Made by a program: the position numbers and the translations under genes. Below the pieces are notes generated by a model, which was given only the letters and a program-made list of their open reading frames with translations, ran no database searches and was not told the origin of the DNA. Positions 24,662 through 33,380 of a DNA stretch of 64,000 bases are shown in pieces (within the stretch, counting starts at the first letter, position 1; each line of letters starts with the position of its first letter). Origin of the DNA: JAJCYK01 sp965224285 (GTDB lineage: Bacteria; Bacteroidota; Bacteroidia; Cytophagales; Cyclobacteriaceae); assembly GCA_965224285.1 (NCBI GenBank), contig OZ245043.1:3782001-3846000 (forward strand), written 5' to 3'.

Positions 24662-24856
24662 TAGGTATAGGGTACTCTCAGAATAATAAAGTTATAAATC
24701 AACAACTAATATCCGCAATAAATAATTGCCAAATGGACTCTAAAAGTTAAAAATTGTTAAGTAGCGCCATTTCTGTCATACCAAAAGCAAATGCAATTTT
24801 CACCGGTGCATGTCCTTGAATTTTAGTAATTTCAAGCTCCTATACCAGGTGTCATT

Positions 24857-25240
24857 ATGCGATTAAAGAACTTTACTCTGGCGTTTGGAGCTCAATTTTT
24901 CAAGGCATTTTCGGATGAATCCAGAGTAAGAATACTGTTTCTTCTTAATTCAAATTCGGAACTGTGTATCTCAGATCTGGAACATATTCTGGAATTTACC
25001 CAGACCAAAACATCCAGGCACTTGACTTATCTAAAAAATTCAGGTCTGGTGGGGTCCAGGAAGCAGGATCAATGGGTATTCTATCACCTTAAGGATGAAG
25101 TTAGGGAATTAGTGAATCTGATCTTCCAATATCTGCATCGGGATGCAGTGCTGATAAGAGACCTCGATACAATAAAGGTACTAGAGTCAAACAGGGAATT
25201 GGCTCGCTATAAAATACCTGGTAAATCACTGACCGTCTGA
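24857..25240 (+). CDS. ArsR family transcriptional regulator
   Basis: A 127-residue winged-helix protein with the ArsR pattern: FFKAFSDESRVRILFLLNS, then CISDLEHILEFTQTKTSRHLTYLKNSGLV as helix-turn-helix, and KQDQWVFYHLKDE as wing. No clustered Cys for a metal site is seen in the recognition helix, so the signal may not be a metal. It is followed after 4 bp by the HAD nucleotidase gene, indicating one transcript. Confidence 0.88.
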   Translation: MRLKNFTLAFGAQFFKAFSDESRVRILFLLNSNSELCISDLEHILEFTQTKTSRHLTYLKNSGLVGSRKQDQWVFYHLKDEVRELVNLIFQYLHRDAVLIRDLDTIKVLESNRELARYKIPGKSLTV

Positions 25241-25244
25241 GGCC

Positions 25245-25937
25245 TTGTCATATCAGCACTTATTTTTTGACCTTGACCACACCTTGTGGGATCATCACCG
25301 TAATGCCAATGATACCCTAAAGGACATATACCTGCATTATGGGATGGAAAATTGGGGTGACTTTTCGGCTGAAGAGTTTATTAATACCTTCCACCTTATA
25401 AATCATCAATTGTGGGAAAGTTATCATCTCGGAACAGTGGATCAGGTTTATTTAAGAAAAGAACGTTTCCCCTTAGTGATGACAAAGCTGGGTGTTAGAA
25501 GTGATGTACCGTATTCTGATATGGCTGATAATTACCTCCGTTGGTGTCCACAAAAAACCCATCTAATGCCGGGGGCTGAGGAGGCACTAGAATATCTAAG
25601 ACCAAAGTATTCAATGAGTGTAATTACCAATGGTTTTTTCGATGTGCAGGTTATCAAACTTTCCTGCTCTGGTTTAGATCAATATTTTGACCACGTATTC
25701 ACCTCTCAGGAAGCGGGACGGCTGAAACCTGATCCGCAGATATTCTACTACGCCATAACTAAAGTACAGGGTGTGAAAGAGAATTGTATTATGATCGGTG
25801 ATAATCCTGCCACCGATATCGCCGGGGCCCAATCAGCAGGGATCGACCAGATATTTTATGATCCTCATAACACAAAAGCGGCGACAGAGCCTACCTATCA
25901 GATTGAGCATTTGAGGCAACTTCGTCAACTGTTGTAA
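25245..25937 (+). CDS. YjjG-family noncanonical pyrimidine nucleotidase (HAD superfamily)
   Basis: A HAD-type phosphatase of 230 residues that in relatives hydrolyses nucleoside 5'-monophosphates, including damaged pyrimidines. The motifs are FFDLDHTLWD (nucleophile Asp), VITNGFF (motif II), KPDPQIF (motif III Lys) and MIGDNPATDIAGA (motif IV). The start must be a TTG at 25245: the frame has a stop at 25230-25232 and no ATG or GTG between. The TTG sits 4 bp after the ArsR stop, so translation may depend on termination of the upstream gene. Confidence 0.9.
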   Translation: MSYQHLFFDLDHTLWDHHRNANDTLKDIYLHYGMENWGDFSAEEFINTFHLINHQLWESYHLGTVDQVYLRKERFPLVMTKLGVRSDVPYSDMADNYLRWCPQKTHLMPGAEEALEYLRPKYSMSVITNGFFDVQVIKLSCSGLDQYFDHVFTSQEAGRLKPDPQIFYYAITKVQGVKENCIMIGDNPATDIAGAQSAGIDQIFYDPHNTKAATEPTYQIEHLRQLRQLL

Positions 25938-25942
25938 CTAGG

Positions 25943-25974
25943 TTTCAGAATTTTTCATTGATTGGTTACCTTTG
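25943..25974 (+). promoter_or_regulatory. Candidate promoter of the P5C dehydrogenase gene
   Basis: A TACCTTTG at 25967-25974 fits the Bacteroidota -7 box TAnnTTTG, with an imperfect TTTC at 25943-25946 20 nt upstream. Transcription would start near 25981, 22 nt before the ATG at 26003. Confidence 0.4.
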
Positions 25975-26002
25975 GTACTGATTAGAACATAAAACCCAAA
26001 AC

Positions 26003-27631
26003 ATGCCCAAAGGAATTTATACGGTGCCTTGGCCAGTCAATGAGCCGGTACTGGATTATGCCCCTGGTTCTCCCGAAAGAGCTGATTTACAGGAGGCTTT
26101 AGCACAGGCTAGAGAGCATCAGATTGAGATCCCAATGTTTATTGGCGGGGATCGTATTAAAACCGATGATAAAGTTTCCATTGCTCCCCCACATGATCAC
26201 CAACACTTATTAGGTCATTTTCATCAAGGCGACGCCAGCCACGTTGAGTTGGCAATTAAAGCAGCTCTTGGGGCCAAGCCGGCCTGGGAGGCGATGAGCT
26301 GGGAACACCGGGCTAGCATATTTCTAAAGGCTGCCGAATTAATTTCCGGGCCATTTCGAGCCCGCCTGAATGCAGCCACTATGCTGGGCCAGAGTAAGAA
26401 TGCCTATCAGGCAGAAATTGACAGCGCTTGTGAAATCATTGATTTCCTTAGGTTCAATGTTTTTTATATGACCCAAATATATAGTCAGCAGCCGGAGTCG
26501 TCACCGGGGGTTTGGAATCGTCTGGAACAGCGGCCATTGGAAGGATTCGTGTTTGCGCTGACACCCTTTAATTTTACTGCCATCGCCGGGAACTTGCCAA
26601 CTTCTGCGGCAATGATGGGGAATACGGTGGTCTGGAAGCCGGCGTTTAGCCAAATTTATTCGGCCAATGTGCTTATGGAAGTATTTAGAGAGGCAGGAGT
26701 ACCTGACGGCGTGATCAATTTGATATACGTGGATGGCCCCACTACCGGAGAGGTGATATTCAATCACCCGGATTTTGCCGGAATACATTTCACCGGAAGT
26801 ACTGGTGTTTTTCAACAAATTTGGAAGACCATAGGCAATAATATAAATCAATATAAAAGCTACCCCAGAATAGTGGGCGAGACCGGTGGGAAAGATTTCA
26901 TTATGGCCCATAAATCTGCCCACCCGAAAGCCCTGGCAACAGCCATGGTGAGGGGGGCGTTTGAGTATCAAGGTCAAAAGTGCTCCGCTGCCAGCAGAGC
27001 TTATATCCCAAATAATCTGTGGGATGAGGTTAGGGAGCAAATGTTGAATGATCTGAAAGATATAAAGATGGGTCCGGTAGAGGATTTTGGTAATTTTGTA
27101 AATGCCGTTATTGATGAAAAAGCATTTGATAAGATTGCTTCCTACATCGATCAAGCAAAATCGGATGACAAAGTGGAAATTATTGCAGGGGGTGCTTATG
27201 ACAAGAGCAAGGGATATTTCATCCAGCCTACGGTGATCCTCTCCCAAGATCCTCAATATGTCACCATGTGTGAAGAAATATTTGGCCCGGTGCTTACCGT
27301 CTATGTCTATCAATCTGAAAGATTTGAGGAAACTCTGGAATTAGTGGATCAAACATCACCCTATGCGCTTACAGGCGCTATCTTTGCTCAAGATCGCTAT
27401 GCCATTGAAATGGGCACTAAACAATTGGTTAATGCTGCGGGCAACTTCTACATAAATGACAAGCCTACCGGTGCCGTGGTGGGGCAGCAGCCTTTCGGTG
27501 GCGCCAGGGCTTCGGGGACAAATGATAAAGCTGGTTCGATGATCAATCTGCTCAGATGGGTCTCTCCTCGCACCATAAAAGAAACATTTACCCCGCCTAT
27601 AAACTATAAATACCCATTCCTGGAATCATAG
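26003..27631 (+). CDS. pruA: L-glutamate gamma-semialdehyde (1-pyrroline-5-carboxylate) dehydrogenase
   Basis: NAD-dependent aldehyde dehydrogenase that oxidises glutamate semialdehyde to glutamate, the second step of proline breakdown. At 542 residues it has the length of the single-function group-2 P5C dehydrogenases. Diagnostic blocks are ALTPFNFTAIAGNL, the catalytic Glu in RIVGETGGKDF, the nucleophile Cys in FEYQGQKCSAASRAY, and QPFGGARASGTNDKAG at the C-terminus. No proline dehydrogenase lies in the window, so it must be encoded elsewhere. The D-threonine aldolase-like gene starts 3 bp after the stop. Confidence 0.95.
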   Translation: MPKGIYTVPWPVNEPVLDYAPGSPERADLQEALAQAREHQIEIPMFIGGDRIKTDDKVSIAPPHDHQHLLGHFHQGDASHVELAIKAALGAKPAWEAMSWEHRASIFLKAAELISGPFRARLNAATMLGQSKNAYQAEIDSACEIIDFLRFNVFYMTQIYSQQPESSPGVWNRLEQRPLEGFVFALTPFNFTAIAGNLPTSAAMMGNTVVWKPAFSQIYSANVLMEVFREAGVPDGVINLIYVDGPTTGEVIFNHPDFAGIHFTGSTGVFQQIWKTIGNNINQYKSYPRIVGETGGKDFIMAHKSAHPKALATAMVRGAFEYQGQKCSAASRAYIPNNLWDEVREQMLNDLKDIKMGPVEDFGNFVNAVIDEKAFDKIASYIDQAKSDDKVEIIAGGAYDKSKGYFIQPTVILSQDPQYVTMCEEIFGPVLTVYVYQSERFEETLELVDQTSPYALTGAIFAQDRYAIEMGTKQLVNAAGNFYINDKPTGAVVGQQPFGGARASGTNDKAGSMINLLRWVSPRTIKETFTPPINYKYPFLES

Positions 27632-27634
27632 GTT

Positions 27635-28726
27635 ATGAATCCTTGGTTTCGATTGAATTCGGTTAATGATCTTCCGACTCCCTCGTTACTGATATACCCG
27701 GAGCGGATCAAATCGAATATTGATGAAATGATCAGGCTGGCGGGAACGGTAGATCGTTTGCGTCCGCACGTTAAAACCCACAAATGTCCGGAAATAGTAA
27801 GCATGCAGCTAAAGGCCGGTATTACCAAGTTCAAGTGTGCTACAGTAGCGGAAGCGGAGATGTTGGCTGCATGTGGGGTGGGGGATATTGTAATTGCCTA
27901 TCAACTTACCGGTGGAAACCTGGCCAGCATATTTGAGCTTCAGAAAATTTTTCCTGAGGTGAGATTTGCCGCACTTACAGATGATCTTGAAATGGTGAAA
28001 GAAACCAATAAAATGGCTGGCAGCAGCCAGGGTTTCCTTAATTTGCTGATAGATTTAGATGTGGGTATGCACCGAACCGGAGTCTCTTCTTTGGCTGTTA
28101 TCAGGGACATTTATAAGGCCATAAAAGAAGCACCAAACCTTGATTTTGGAGGTTGGCATATATATGACGGCCACATACGGGATTTCCAATTTGCTGAACG
28201 CCAGGAAAAAGCAGACGCCGCATATGCAACCATGGAAGGTGTGATAAAGGCTTTGCCTTCTGCCGAGATCATAGTAGGAGGATCCCCGACATTTCCCAAT
28301 CATGCATCCAGAGAGGGGGTCACCTTAAGCCCTGGCACAGCTTTGCTCTGGGACCACGGCTATCGCAGGATGCTACCAGACCTTAGCTTTAAACCTGCGG
28401 CGTTATTGACAACTCGGGTAATAAGTAAGCCTGGAGGAGATCTGCTTTGTCTCGATTTAGGGCACAAAGCCTTGGCTTCAGAGATGCCCCACCCCAGAAT
28501 TCATTTGTTGGGAATTGAGGTGTTGGAATTTACGGTACACAGTGAAGAGCATATGGTAATCAGAACTGCAGAAGCCCCCAGCTATCAAGTCGGAGATTTA
28601 CTCTATGGCGTTCCTGTCCACATCTGTCCTACAGTAGCGCTACACGAAAATTTACTAGTTGTTGAGGATAGGGAGATCATCGATCAATGGCGGGTGGCAG
28701 CGCGTAATCGAAGGTGTCGTATTTAA
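27635..28726 (+). CDS. D-threonine aldolase / D-serine dehydratase-like PLP enzyme
   Basis: A fold-III (alanine-racemase-like) PLP enzyme of 363 residues. The Schiff-base Lys is in LRPHVKTHKCPE near residue 48; GGSPTF is the phosphate-binding loop. A C-terminal HxC pair in VPVHICPTVALHEN corresponds to the metal site of D-serine dehydratase and D-threonine aldolase. Relatives cleave D-3-hydroxy-amino acids or deaminate D-serine; the two cannot be separated here. It follows pruA with a 3-bp gap, so the pair forms an amino-acid catabolic operon. Confidence 0.87.
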   Translation: MNPWFRLNSVNDLPTPSLLIYPERIKSNIDEMIRLAGTVDRLRPHVKTHKCPEIVSMQLKAGITKFKCATVAEAEMLAACGVGDIVIAYQLTGGNLASIFELQKIFPEVRFAALTDDLEMVKETNKMAGSSQGFLNLLIDLDVGMHRTGVSSLAVIRDIYKAIKEAPNLDFGGWHIYDGHIRDFQFAERQEKADAAYATMEGVIKALPSAEIIVGGSPTFPNHASREGVTLSPGTALLWDHGYRRMLPDLSFKPAALLTTRVISKPGGDLLCLDLGHKALASEMPHPRIHLLGIEVLEFTVHSEEHMVIRTAEAPSYQVGDLLYGVPVHICPTVALHENLLVVEDREIIDQWRVAARNRRCRI

Positions 28727-29238
28727 TAATTATTAACTACAAAATCCCATTCCTTCATATCAAAACGTTTGCGCTTCAAGGCCCGCAGCCCCAAATAGGT
28801 GGTCCCTAGGCCTACTCCAGTGGCTGCTAATCCTACCGGAACGTTAATAGTAGTTTCTGCTACGTCATCAGTACGGAAGCCTTCCACTGTGGCAAGCACT
28901 CCTGCCACCGTAAGCATACCACCTACAGTAGTTAAGAAGATCCCTCCTGTCTTGGCATTGGCATTTTTCCGGGTATGCCAACTTGAAAGCATGGTGATAT
29001 CTTCAAACTGGATGTTTTTACCACTAATAACCACATCTTCCTGATTGACCTGTTCAATATATCCTTTTTCAGAAACTCCGTCCTGTAATTTATAGCGTAC
29101 TGCTTTTTCCGGGTCTACTTCAAACACATAACCAGTCTCCTTGTGACGCATAATCAGTGTATTCTCTTGGGCCCATAAGGGTTTCATGGCCTGAAAAGCC
29201 AGGGCCAAAAGAAGTACCCATATCTTTAGTTTGTTCAC
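28723..29238 (-). CDS. Exported/membrane protein of unknown family, paralogue of the gene at 29310
   Basis: A 171-residue protein: signal peptide (ending KPLWAQ), a polar segment with TGYVFEVDPEKAVRYKL, then VVISGKNIQFEDITMLSSWHTRK, two hydrophobic helices (GGIFLTTVGGMLTVAGVLAT and VGLAATGVGLGTTYLGLRAL) and a basic tail. The next gene on the strand has the same plan (ETGKVYQLNTHKPIKYRL, ILLSGDTILGEDLTELRSW, two helices), so they are diverged tandem duplicates. No characterised family is recognised. Its stop overlaps the convergent upstream gene's end by 4 bp. Confidence 0.7.
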   Translation of the reverse strand: MNKLKIWVLLLALAFQAMKPLWAQENTLIMRHKETGYVFEVDPEKAVRYKLQDGVSEKGYIEQVNQEDVVISGKNIQFEDITMLSSWHTRKNANAKTGGIFLTTVGGMLTVAGVLATVEGFRTDDVAETTINVPVGLAATGVGLGTTYLGLRALKRKRFDMKEWDFVVNNY

Positions 29239-29309
29239 ATTTATAATTTTACCTTAATTAAGATAGTCACTTTTGCCGGTTATCCGGCACAATGCAAAGG
29301 AATATATTT

Positions 29310-29828
29310 TCAGTGAGCAGAACTGATCGACCAAGGCGGGAAAGTAAATTTCTGAAAATGAGCCATCCTGATGCCACTATAGCCGATAGAAATGCCAGCC
29401 AGTGCCAGGGTAATCCCTAAGCCTTTGGTGATGGACCCATAACCCCCTTCTCCACTTTCATCCAGGGTGGCCAAAGCCCCAATGCTTAAAAGTAGGCCAG
29501 CACCACTTAGCAGATATCCGGTTATCTTGGTTCTGGTGGGCTTGGTCACTGCCCAACTTCTTAATTCCGTAAGATCTTCCCCCAAAATAGTGTCGCCTGA
29601 TAATAGTATAATACCGTCATTAATCGTACGGAAATAATCTTTATGGCGTCTTGGTTGGTGGTTTAGCCTGTATTTAATTGGTTTATGGGTATTTAATTGA
29701 TAGACTTTTCCGGTTTCCATATTTTCCATATTCACCACTGAGGTCTGGGCCTGGATTACATAACACATCAGTAACAGTGGGATCCCAAACAGGTGCTTTG
29801 CATTTATGCTTAAAAATCTGTAACTCAT
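29310..29828 (-). CDS. Exported/membrane protein of unknown family, paralogue of the gene at 28723
   Basis: A 172-residue protein with an uncleaved-looking leader (LFGIPLLLMCYVIQAQ), the block TGKVYQLNTHKPIKYRLNH, then DGIILLSGDTILGEDLTELRSWAV and two C-terminal hydrophobic helices (ITGYLLSGAGLLLSIGALAT, GLGITLALAGISIGYSGIRM). The order and key words match the downstream paralogue. The gap between the two genes holds a GCCGG-TTAT-CCGGC hairpin (29275-29288) without a T-run. Its ATG (29828) abuts the divergent VPS10-like gene. Confidence 0.7.
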   Translation of the reverse strand: MSYRFLSINAKHLFGIPLLLMCYVIQAQTSVVNMENMETGKVYQLNTHKPIKYRLNHQPRRHKDYFRTINDGIILLSGDTILGEDLTELRSWAVTKPTRTKITGYLLSGAGLLLSIGALATLDESGEGGYGSITKGLGITLALAGISIGYSGIRMAHFQKFTFPPWSISSAH

Positions 29829-29854
29829 TGATCCAACAAAATATTTTCAGGACT

Positions 29855-32800
29855 TTGATACTCAGGACGACAATATTTGCTTTAATGTTGATTGGTAGCC
29901 TAGTTAATTACACCGCTAGGGCACAAAATTTACCAATGGATCGCATGAGCGGACTTGATCCGCGAAATATAGGGCCGGCCGGCATGAGTGGTAGGGTGAC
30001 CTGTGTCGATGTGTTGTTAAGTGATCCCAGCATTATGTATCTGGGCTCAGCATCCGGTGGCTTGTGGTTTACCGACAACGCCGGCGATACCTGGACTCCG
30101 TTGTTTACGGAGCAAGTAGTAGCTTCTATCGGGGCAGTCTCAATAAACCAAAATAATCCACACGAGATCTGGGTGGGAACTGGTGAGGGAAACCCCCGTA
30201 ACAGCCAGAATAGTGGATACGGAATATATCGCAGCCTAGACGGCGGGAAATCCTGGGAGTTAATGGGTCTGGAGCAAACCCGGACTATCCATCGGATCAT
30301 TCAGCACCCAGATGACCCAAATTCACTGGTAGTGGCCGCCACCGGATCCGCTTGGGGGGATAGCCCTCATAGAGGTATTTATAAAACCACAGATGGAGGA
30401 AAAACCTGGCGAAAGACCCTTTTTATAAATAACCGAACCGGTGCTTCCGACCTGGTGGTCGATCCCCTAAATCCCAATAAGTTCTATGCCGGAATGTGGG
30501 AATATCGACGATGGCCTTGGTTTTTCAAGTCAGGCGGCCAAGGGTCAGGTATATATATTAGTATAGACGGCGGCGAGACCTGGGTCCAGCGCACTACAGA
30601 TGATGGCCTGCCCAAGGGAGAGTTAGGCCGAATAGGATTATCCGTGGCCCCTTCTGATCCACAGATAGTATACGCCTATATTGAAAGTGAGAAGAATGCC
30701 ATTTACCGTTCAGCAGATGGGGGCTATAAATGGACTAAGAGATCAAAAGATAATGATGAGAATATTGGGGACCGACCATTTTACTACGCCGATATTTATG
30801 TAGATACCCAGAACGAAAACAGGGTCTACAGCATTGCCACCGAGGTCACGGTAAGTGAAGATGGTGGCAAAACCTGGGACACCTTCGTTCCGGGAAATAA
30901 AGTACATACGGATCATCACGCCTGGTGGAGTCACCCGGAAAATAATCAGATTATTTTTTTGGGTCATGATGGCGGGGCCAACATCACTTTTGACCGGGGC
31001 AAGAATTGGAGGTTCTTCGATAATCTGCCCCTTGCTCAGTTCTACCATGTAAGAGTGGATAACGAGTTCCCTTATAACGTATACGGGGGCTTGCAGGATA
31101 ATGGATCATGGAAAGGACCTAGTCAGGTGTGGTTTAAGGGAGGAATCAGAAATATGTACTGGCAGCGTTTAAGCGTGGGAGATGGTTTTGATATGGTACC
31201 AGATCCTGAAAATTCAGAATTTGGCTGGTCCATGGGGCAACAGGGCAATCTTTTTCGTTATCATACCCCTACCGGACAATTGTTGAGAGTCAAGCCGCAA
31301 CACCCACAGGGACAACCTTTAAGATTTAACTGGAATACTGGGATAGCCCTGGACCCTTTCAACTCCGACATAGTATACTACGGGAGTCAGTATTTGTTAA
31401 AATCCAATGATATGGGGGCCAGCTGGCAGGTGATCAGCCCCGATCTGACCACCAATGACCCTGACAAGCAGGACCAGTTAAATACCGGAGGCTTGAGCTA
31501 CGACAATACTGGCGCTGAGAATCACACCACCATTATCAGTATTGCACCCAGTACTTTGGAAGAAGGTTTGATTTGGGTTGGGACAGACGATGGAAAGTTG
31601 CAATTGACCAGAGATGGAGGGTCTAACTGGATTGATCTTTCCTCAAATATTAAGCAGGTTCCACCCAATACCTGGATACCCCATATTCATGCCTCCAAGC
31701 ACCAGGCAGGGGAAGCGTTTGTAGTATTTGATGATCATCGTCGTGATAACTGGCAACCCTATATTTTCAGGACCCTGGATTATGGTCAGAGTTGGACTTC
31801 ATTGGTGGACGAAAATGATGTGTGGGGTTTTGTCTATGTTATGGTTCAGGACAATGAAGTTCCTGGGTTATACTATTGCGGCACGGAATCAGGACTTTAC
31901 TTGAGTGTAGATGCCGGAGCGAATTGGACTAAATGGACCAATGGGTTCCCCACTGTGCCGGTGATGGATTTAGCTATTCAGGAAAGGGATGGTGATCTGG
32001 TGATAGGCACATTTGGTAGAGCCATTTGGATATTGGATGATTTGACTCCATTGCGGGATATAGCTAAGCATGGTCTTGGAGAGATCATGAGCCATAAACC
32101 TCGAGCTTTTAAACCAAAGGACGCATACTTAATGAATATAGGTGAGTCATTTGGATATCGTCAAGGAAAAATCGGAGACGCACTTTTCGAAGGAGAGAAC
32201 CGTCCCTACGGAGCATTGATAAGCTATTATTTACCGGAAGTAATAGAGGATAGCGCCCTATCAGGAACACTTTCCGATAGTGTCAGAATTACTATCCGCA
32301 GGGATGGCACTGAGGTGCGCACCCTCTATAAAAGCCCAAAACCTGGTATTCAAAGGATTAATTGGACCCTTTCTCGAGATGCCCTTAGATATCCACAAAC
32401 CCCGCTCCCGGATAAAGACAAGCCTTTGCAGGATGGGATACTGGTAGCCCCTGGTAGGTATAAGGTTATGATTACCTATAACGGAGATTCAACGGAGACT
32501 GAATTACAGGTGAGGAAGGACCCACGTTTGGAAATTTCATCTGAAGCCATAGTTGATAAGGAAAGTCAAATAGCTAAGCATATACAGGTAATTAAGGAGG
32601 CCACCAAGGTCGCGGATGCCTTACGGGAAGCTCACGAATCGATTAAGCTGGTTAATAAAAAGCAACAGCTACGTGATAGTAAAAACCCGTTGATCGAACT
32701 GGGAAACCAATTGTCGGATACCCTTGAATCCATATTAGATCAGATGTACCCCTCCGAAGACATACAAGGCATTTATCGGGACCCGAATTCAGTGGTCAGT

Positions 32801-33004
32801 AAACTTCAGCAGGCAAGTTACCTGATGGAATCACCCCAGGTACCATGGAGTAAAAATCAGCAGCTGGCGGTTAATGAGGCGTATAAATCCGTAGAAGAAT
32901 TGATAGCGCGCGCCCGCCAATTTTTCAGCGGTCCCTGGAAACAATATCGGCAGCAGGTGGATAATTCCTTATTACTACCAGATTTCAAATCTGTCACAGA
33001 ATAA
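29855..33004 (+). CDS. Large secreted Asp-box (BNR/VPS10 sortilin-like) protein
   Basis: About 1049 residues. Ten or so Asp boxes of the form S-x-D-x-G-x-x-W occur through the first 700 residues (for example TDNAGDTW, SLDGGKSW, TTDGGKTW, SIDGGETW, SEDGGKTW, TRDGGSNW, SVDAGANW), indicating one or two beta-propellers as in sortilin/VPS10 and photosynthesis-assembly factors. A C-terminal part (about 780-1049) has beta and helical segments. The frame runs back to 29678, but that overlaps the divergent gene. TTG at 29855 gives a good signal peptide (MILRTTIFALMLIGSLVNYTARAQ); TTG 29828 or ATG 29885 are alternatives. Proteins like this are abundant secreted proteins of Bacteroidota, likely substrate-binding or peptidase-like, with unknown target. 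Confidence 0.82.
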   Translation: MILRTTIFALMLIGSLVNYTARAQNLPMDRMSGLDPRNIGPAGMSGRVTCVDVLLSDPSIMYLGSASGGLWFTDNAGDTWTPLFTEQVVASIGAVSINQNNPHEIWVGTGEGNPRNSQNSGYGIYRSLDGGKSWELMGLEQTRTIHRIIQHPDDPNSLVVAATGSAWGDSPHRGIYKTTDGGKTWRKTLFINNRTGASDLVVDPLNPNKFYAGMWEYRRWPWFFKSGGQGSGIYISIDGGETWVQRTTDDGLPKGELGRIGLSVAPSDPQIVYAYIESEKNAIYRSADGGYKWTKRSKDNDENIGDRPFYYADIYVDTQNENRVYSIATEVTVSEDGGKTWDTFVPGNKVHTDHHAWWSHPENNQIIFLGHDGGANITFDRGKNWRFFDNLPLAQFYHVRVDNEFPYNVYGGLQDNGSWKGPSQVWFKGGIRNMYWQRLSVGDGFDMVPDPENSEFGWSMGQQGNLFRYHTPTGQLLRVKPQHPQGQPLRFNWNTGIALDPFNSDIVYYGSQYLLKSNDMGASWQVISPDLTTNDPDKQDQLNTGGLSYDNTGAENHTTIISIAPSTLEEGLIWVGTDDGKLQLTRDGGSNWIDLSSNIKQVPPNTWIPHIHASKHQAGEAFVVFDDHRRDNWQPYIFRTLDYGQSWTSLVDENDVWGFVYVMVQDNEVPGLYYCGTESGLYLSVDAGANWTKWTNGFPTVPVMDLAIQERDGDLVIGTFGRAIWILDDLTPLRDIAKHGLGEIMSHKPRAFKPKDAYLMNIGESFGYRQGKIGDALFEGENRPYGALISYYLPEVIEDSALSGTLSDSVRITIRRDGTEVRTLYKSPKPGIQRINWTLSRDALRYPQTPLPDKDKPLQDGILVAPGRYKVMITYNGDSTETELQVRKDPRLEISSEAIVDKESQIAKHIQVIKEATKVADALREAHESIKLVNKKQQLRDSKNPLIELGNQLSDTLESILDQMYPSEDIQGIYRDPNSVVSKLQQASYLMESPQVPWSKNQQLAVNEAYKSVEELIARARQFFSGPWKQYRQQVDNSLLLPDFKSVTE

Positions 33005-33005
33005 T

Positions 33006-33242
33006 TTAACGCAAGATCCTGCTATGCCCATCAGGATAGAATACTTTTATTCTGCGGGCATGAAAGGTAGACATCAATTGCCTTGCCCGGCCTTTGGCCT
33101 TCCCTTCTGAAAGGTGGGTGCTATAGGGGATCAAAGTGGTGCCAGTCCATCCAGGCGCTATAATTACAATGTAATCGTCAGGGTGTGGATCATCTTCAAT
33201 TACCAACCATTGTCGAGAATTTGCGGTGAATTTGTCCATCAA
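33006..33242 (-). CDS. Small protein of unknown function
   Basis: A 78-residue reading frame (MMDKFTANSRQWLVIEDDPH at the start). The composition is that of a soluble, basic protein with a predicted beta-rich core (DDYIVIIAPGWTGTTLIPYS); it has no signal peptide or membrane segment. No family is recognised. It lies convergent to the VPS10-like gene (1 bp apart) and divergent from the GbsR-type regulator, so expression from the same spacer is possible. It could be a real small gene; the evidence is reading-frame quality only. Confidence 0.5.
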   Translation of the reverse strand: MMDKFTANSRQWLVIEDDPHPDDYIVIIAPGWTGTTLIPYSTHLSEGKAKGRARQLMSTFHARRIKVFYPDGHSRILR

Positions 33243-33290
33243 ACCAAGAGTTAATCCCTTAACAATAATCCAAAAGCCAACTAATTTACG

Positions 33291-33322
33291 ATTTTATTTT
33301 CAATAAATTCTGAAAATAAAAT
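33291..33322. promoter_or_regulatory. Perfect 11-bp inverted repeat upstream of the GbsR-type gene
   Basis: ATTTTATTTTC (33291-33301) and GAAAATAAAAT (33312-33322) are exact reverse complements with a 10-nt spacer. The site lies in the divergent spacer 59 bp before the regulator's ATG, a good position for an autoregulatory operator. Being AT-only, it could also arise by chance more easily than a mixed sequence. Confidence 0.5.
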
Positions 33323-33380
33323 AATTATATAAAATATTGATTATTATGACTAATAGCTATCCGTTTTTGTAAATTGATTC

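Noticed and set aside
26501..27313. A 270-codon minus-strand frame inside the P5C dehydrogenase gene
   Set aside because: Antisense shadow of a well-supported enzyme; composition (many Ile, His, Arg, Leu without pattern) is not protein-like.
29275..29288. GCCGG-TTAT-CCGGC hairpin between the two paralogues as a terminator
   Set aside because: No T-run follows on either strand; the stem is only 5 bp. It may still be a weak structure.
29678..29854. Longer N-terminus for the Asp-box protein from 29678
   Set aside because: The extension overlaps the divergent gene by 150 bp and gives no signal peptide, while TTG 29855 gives a good one.
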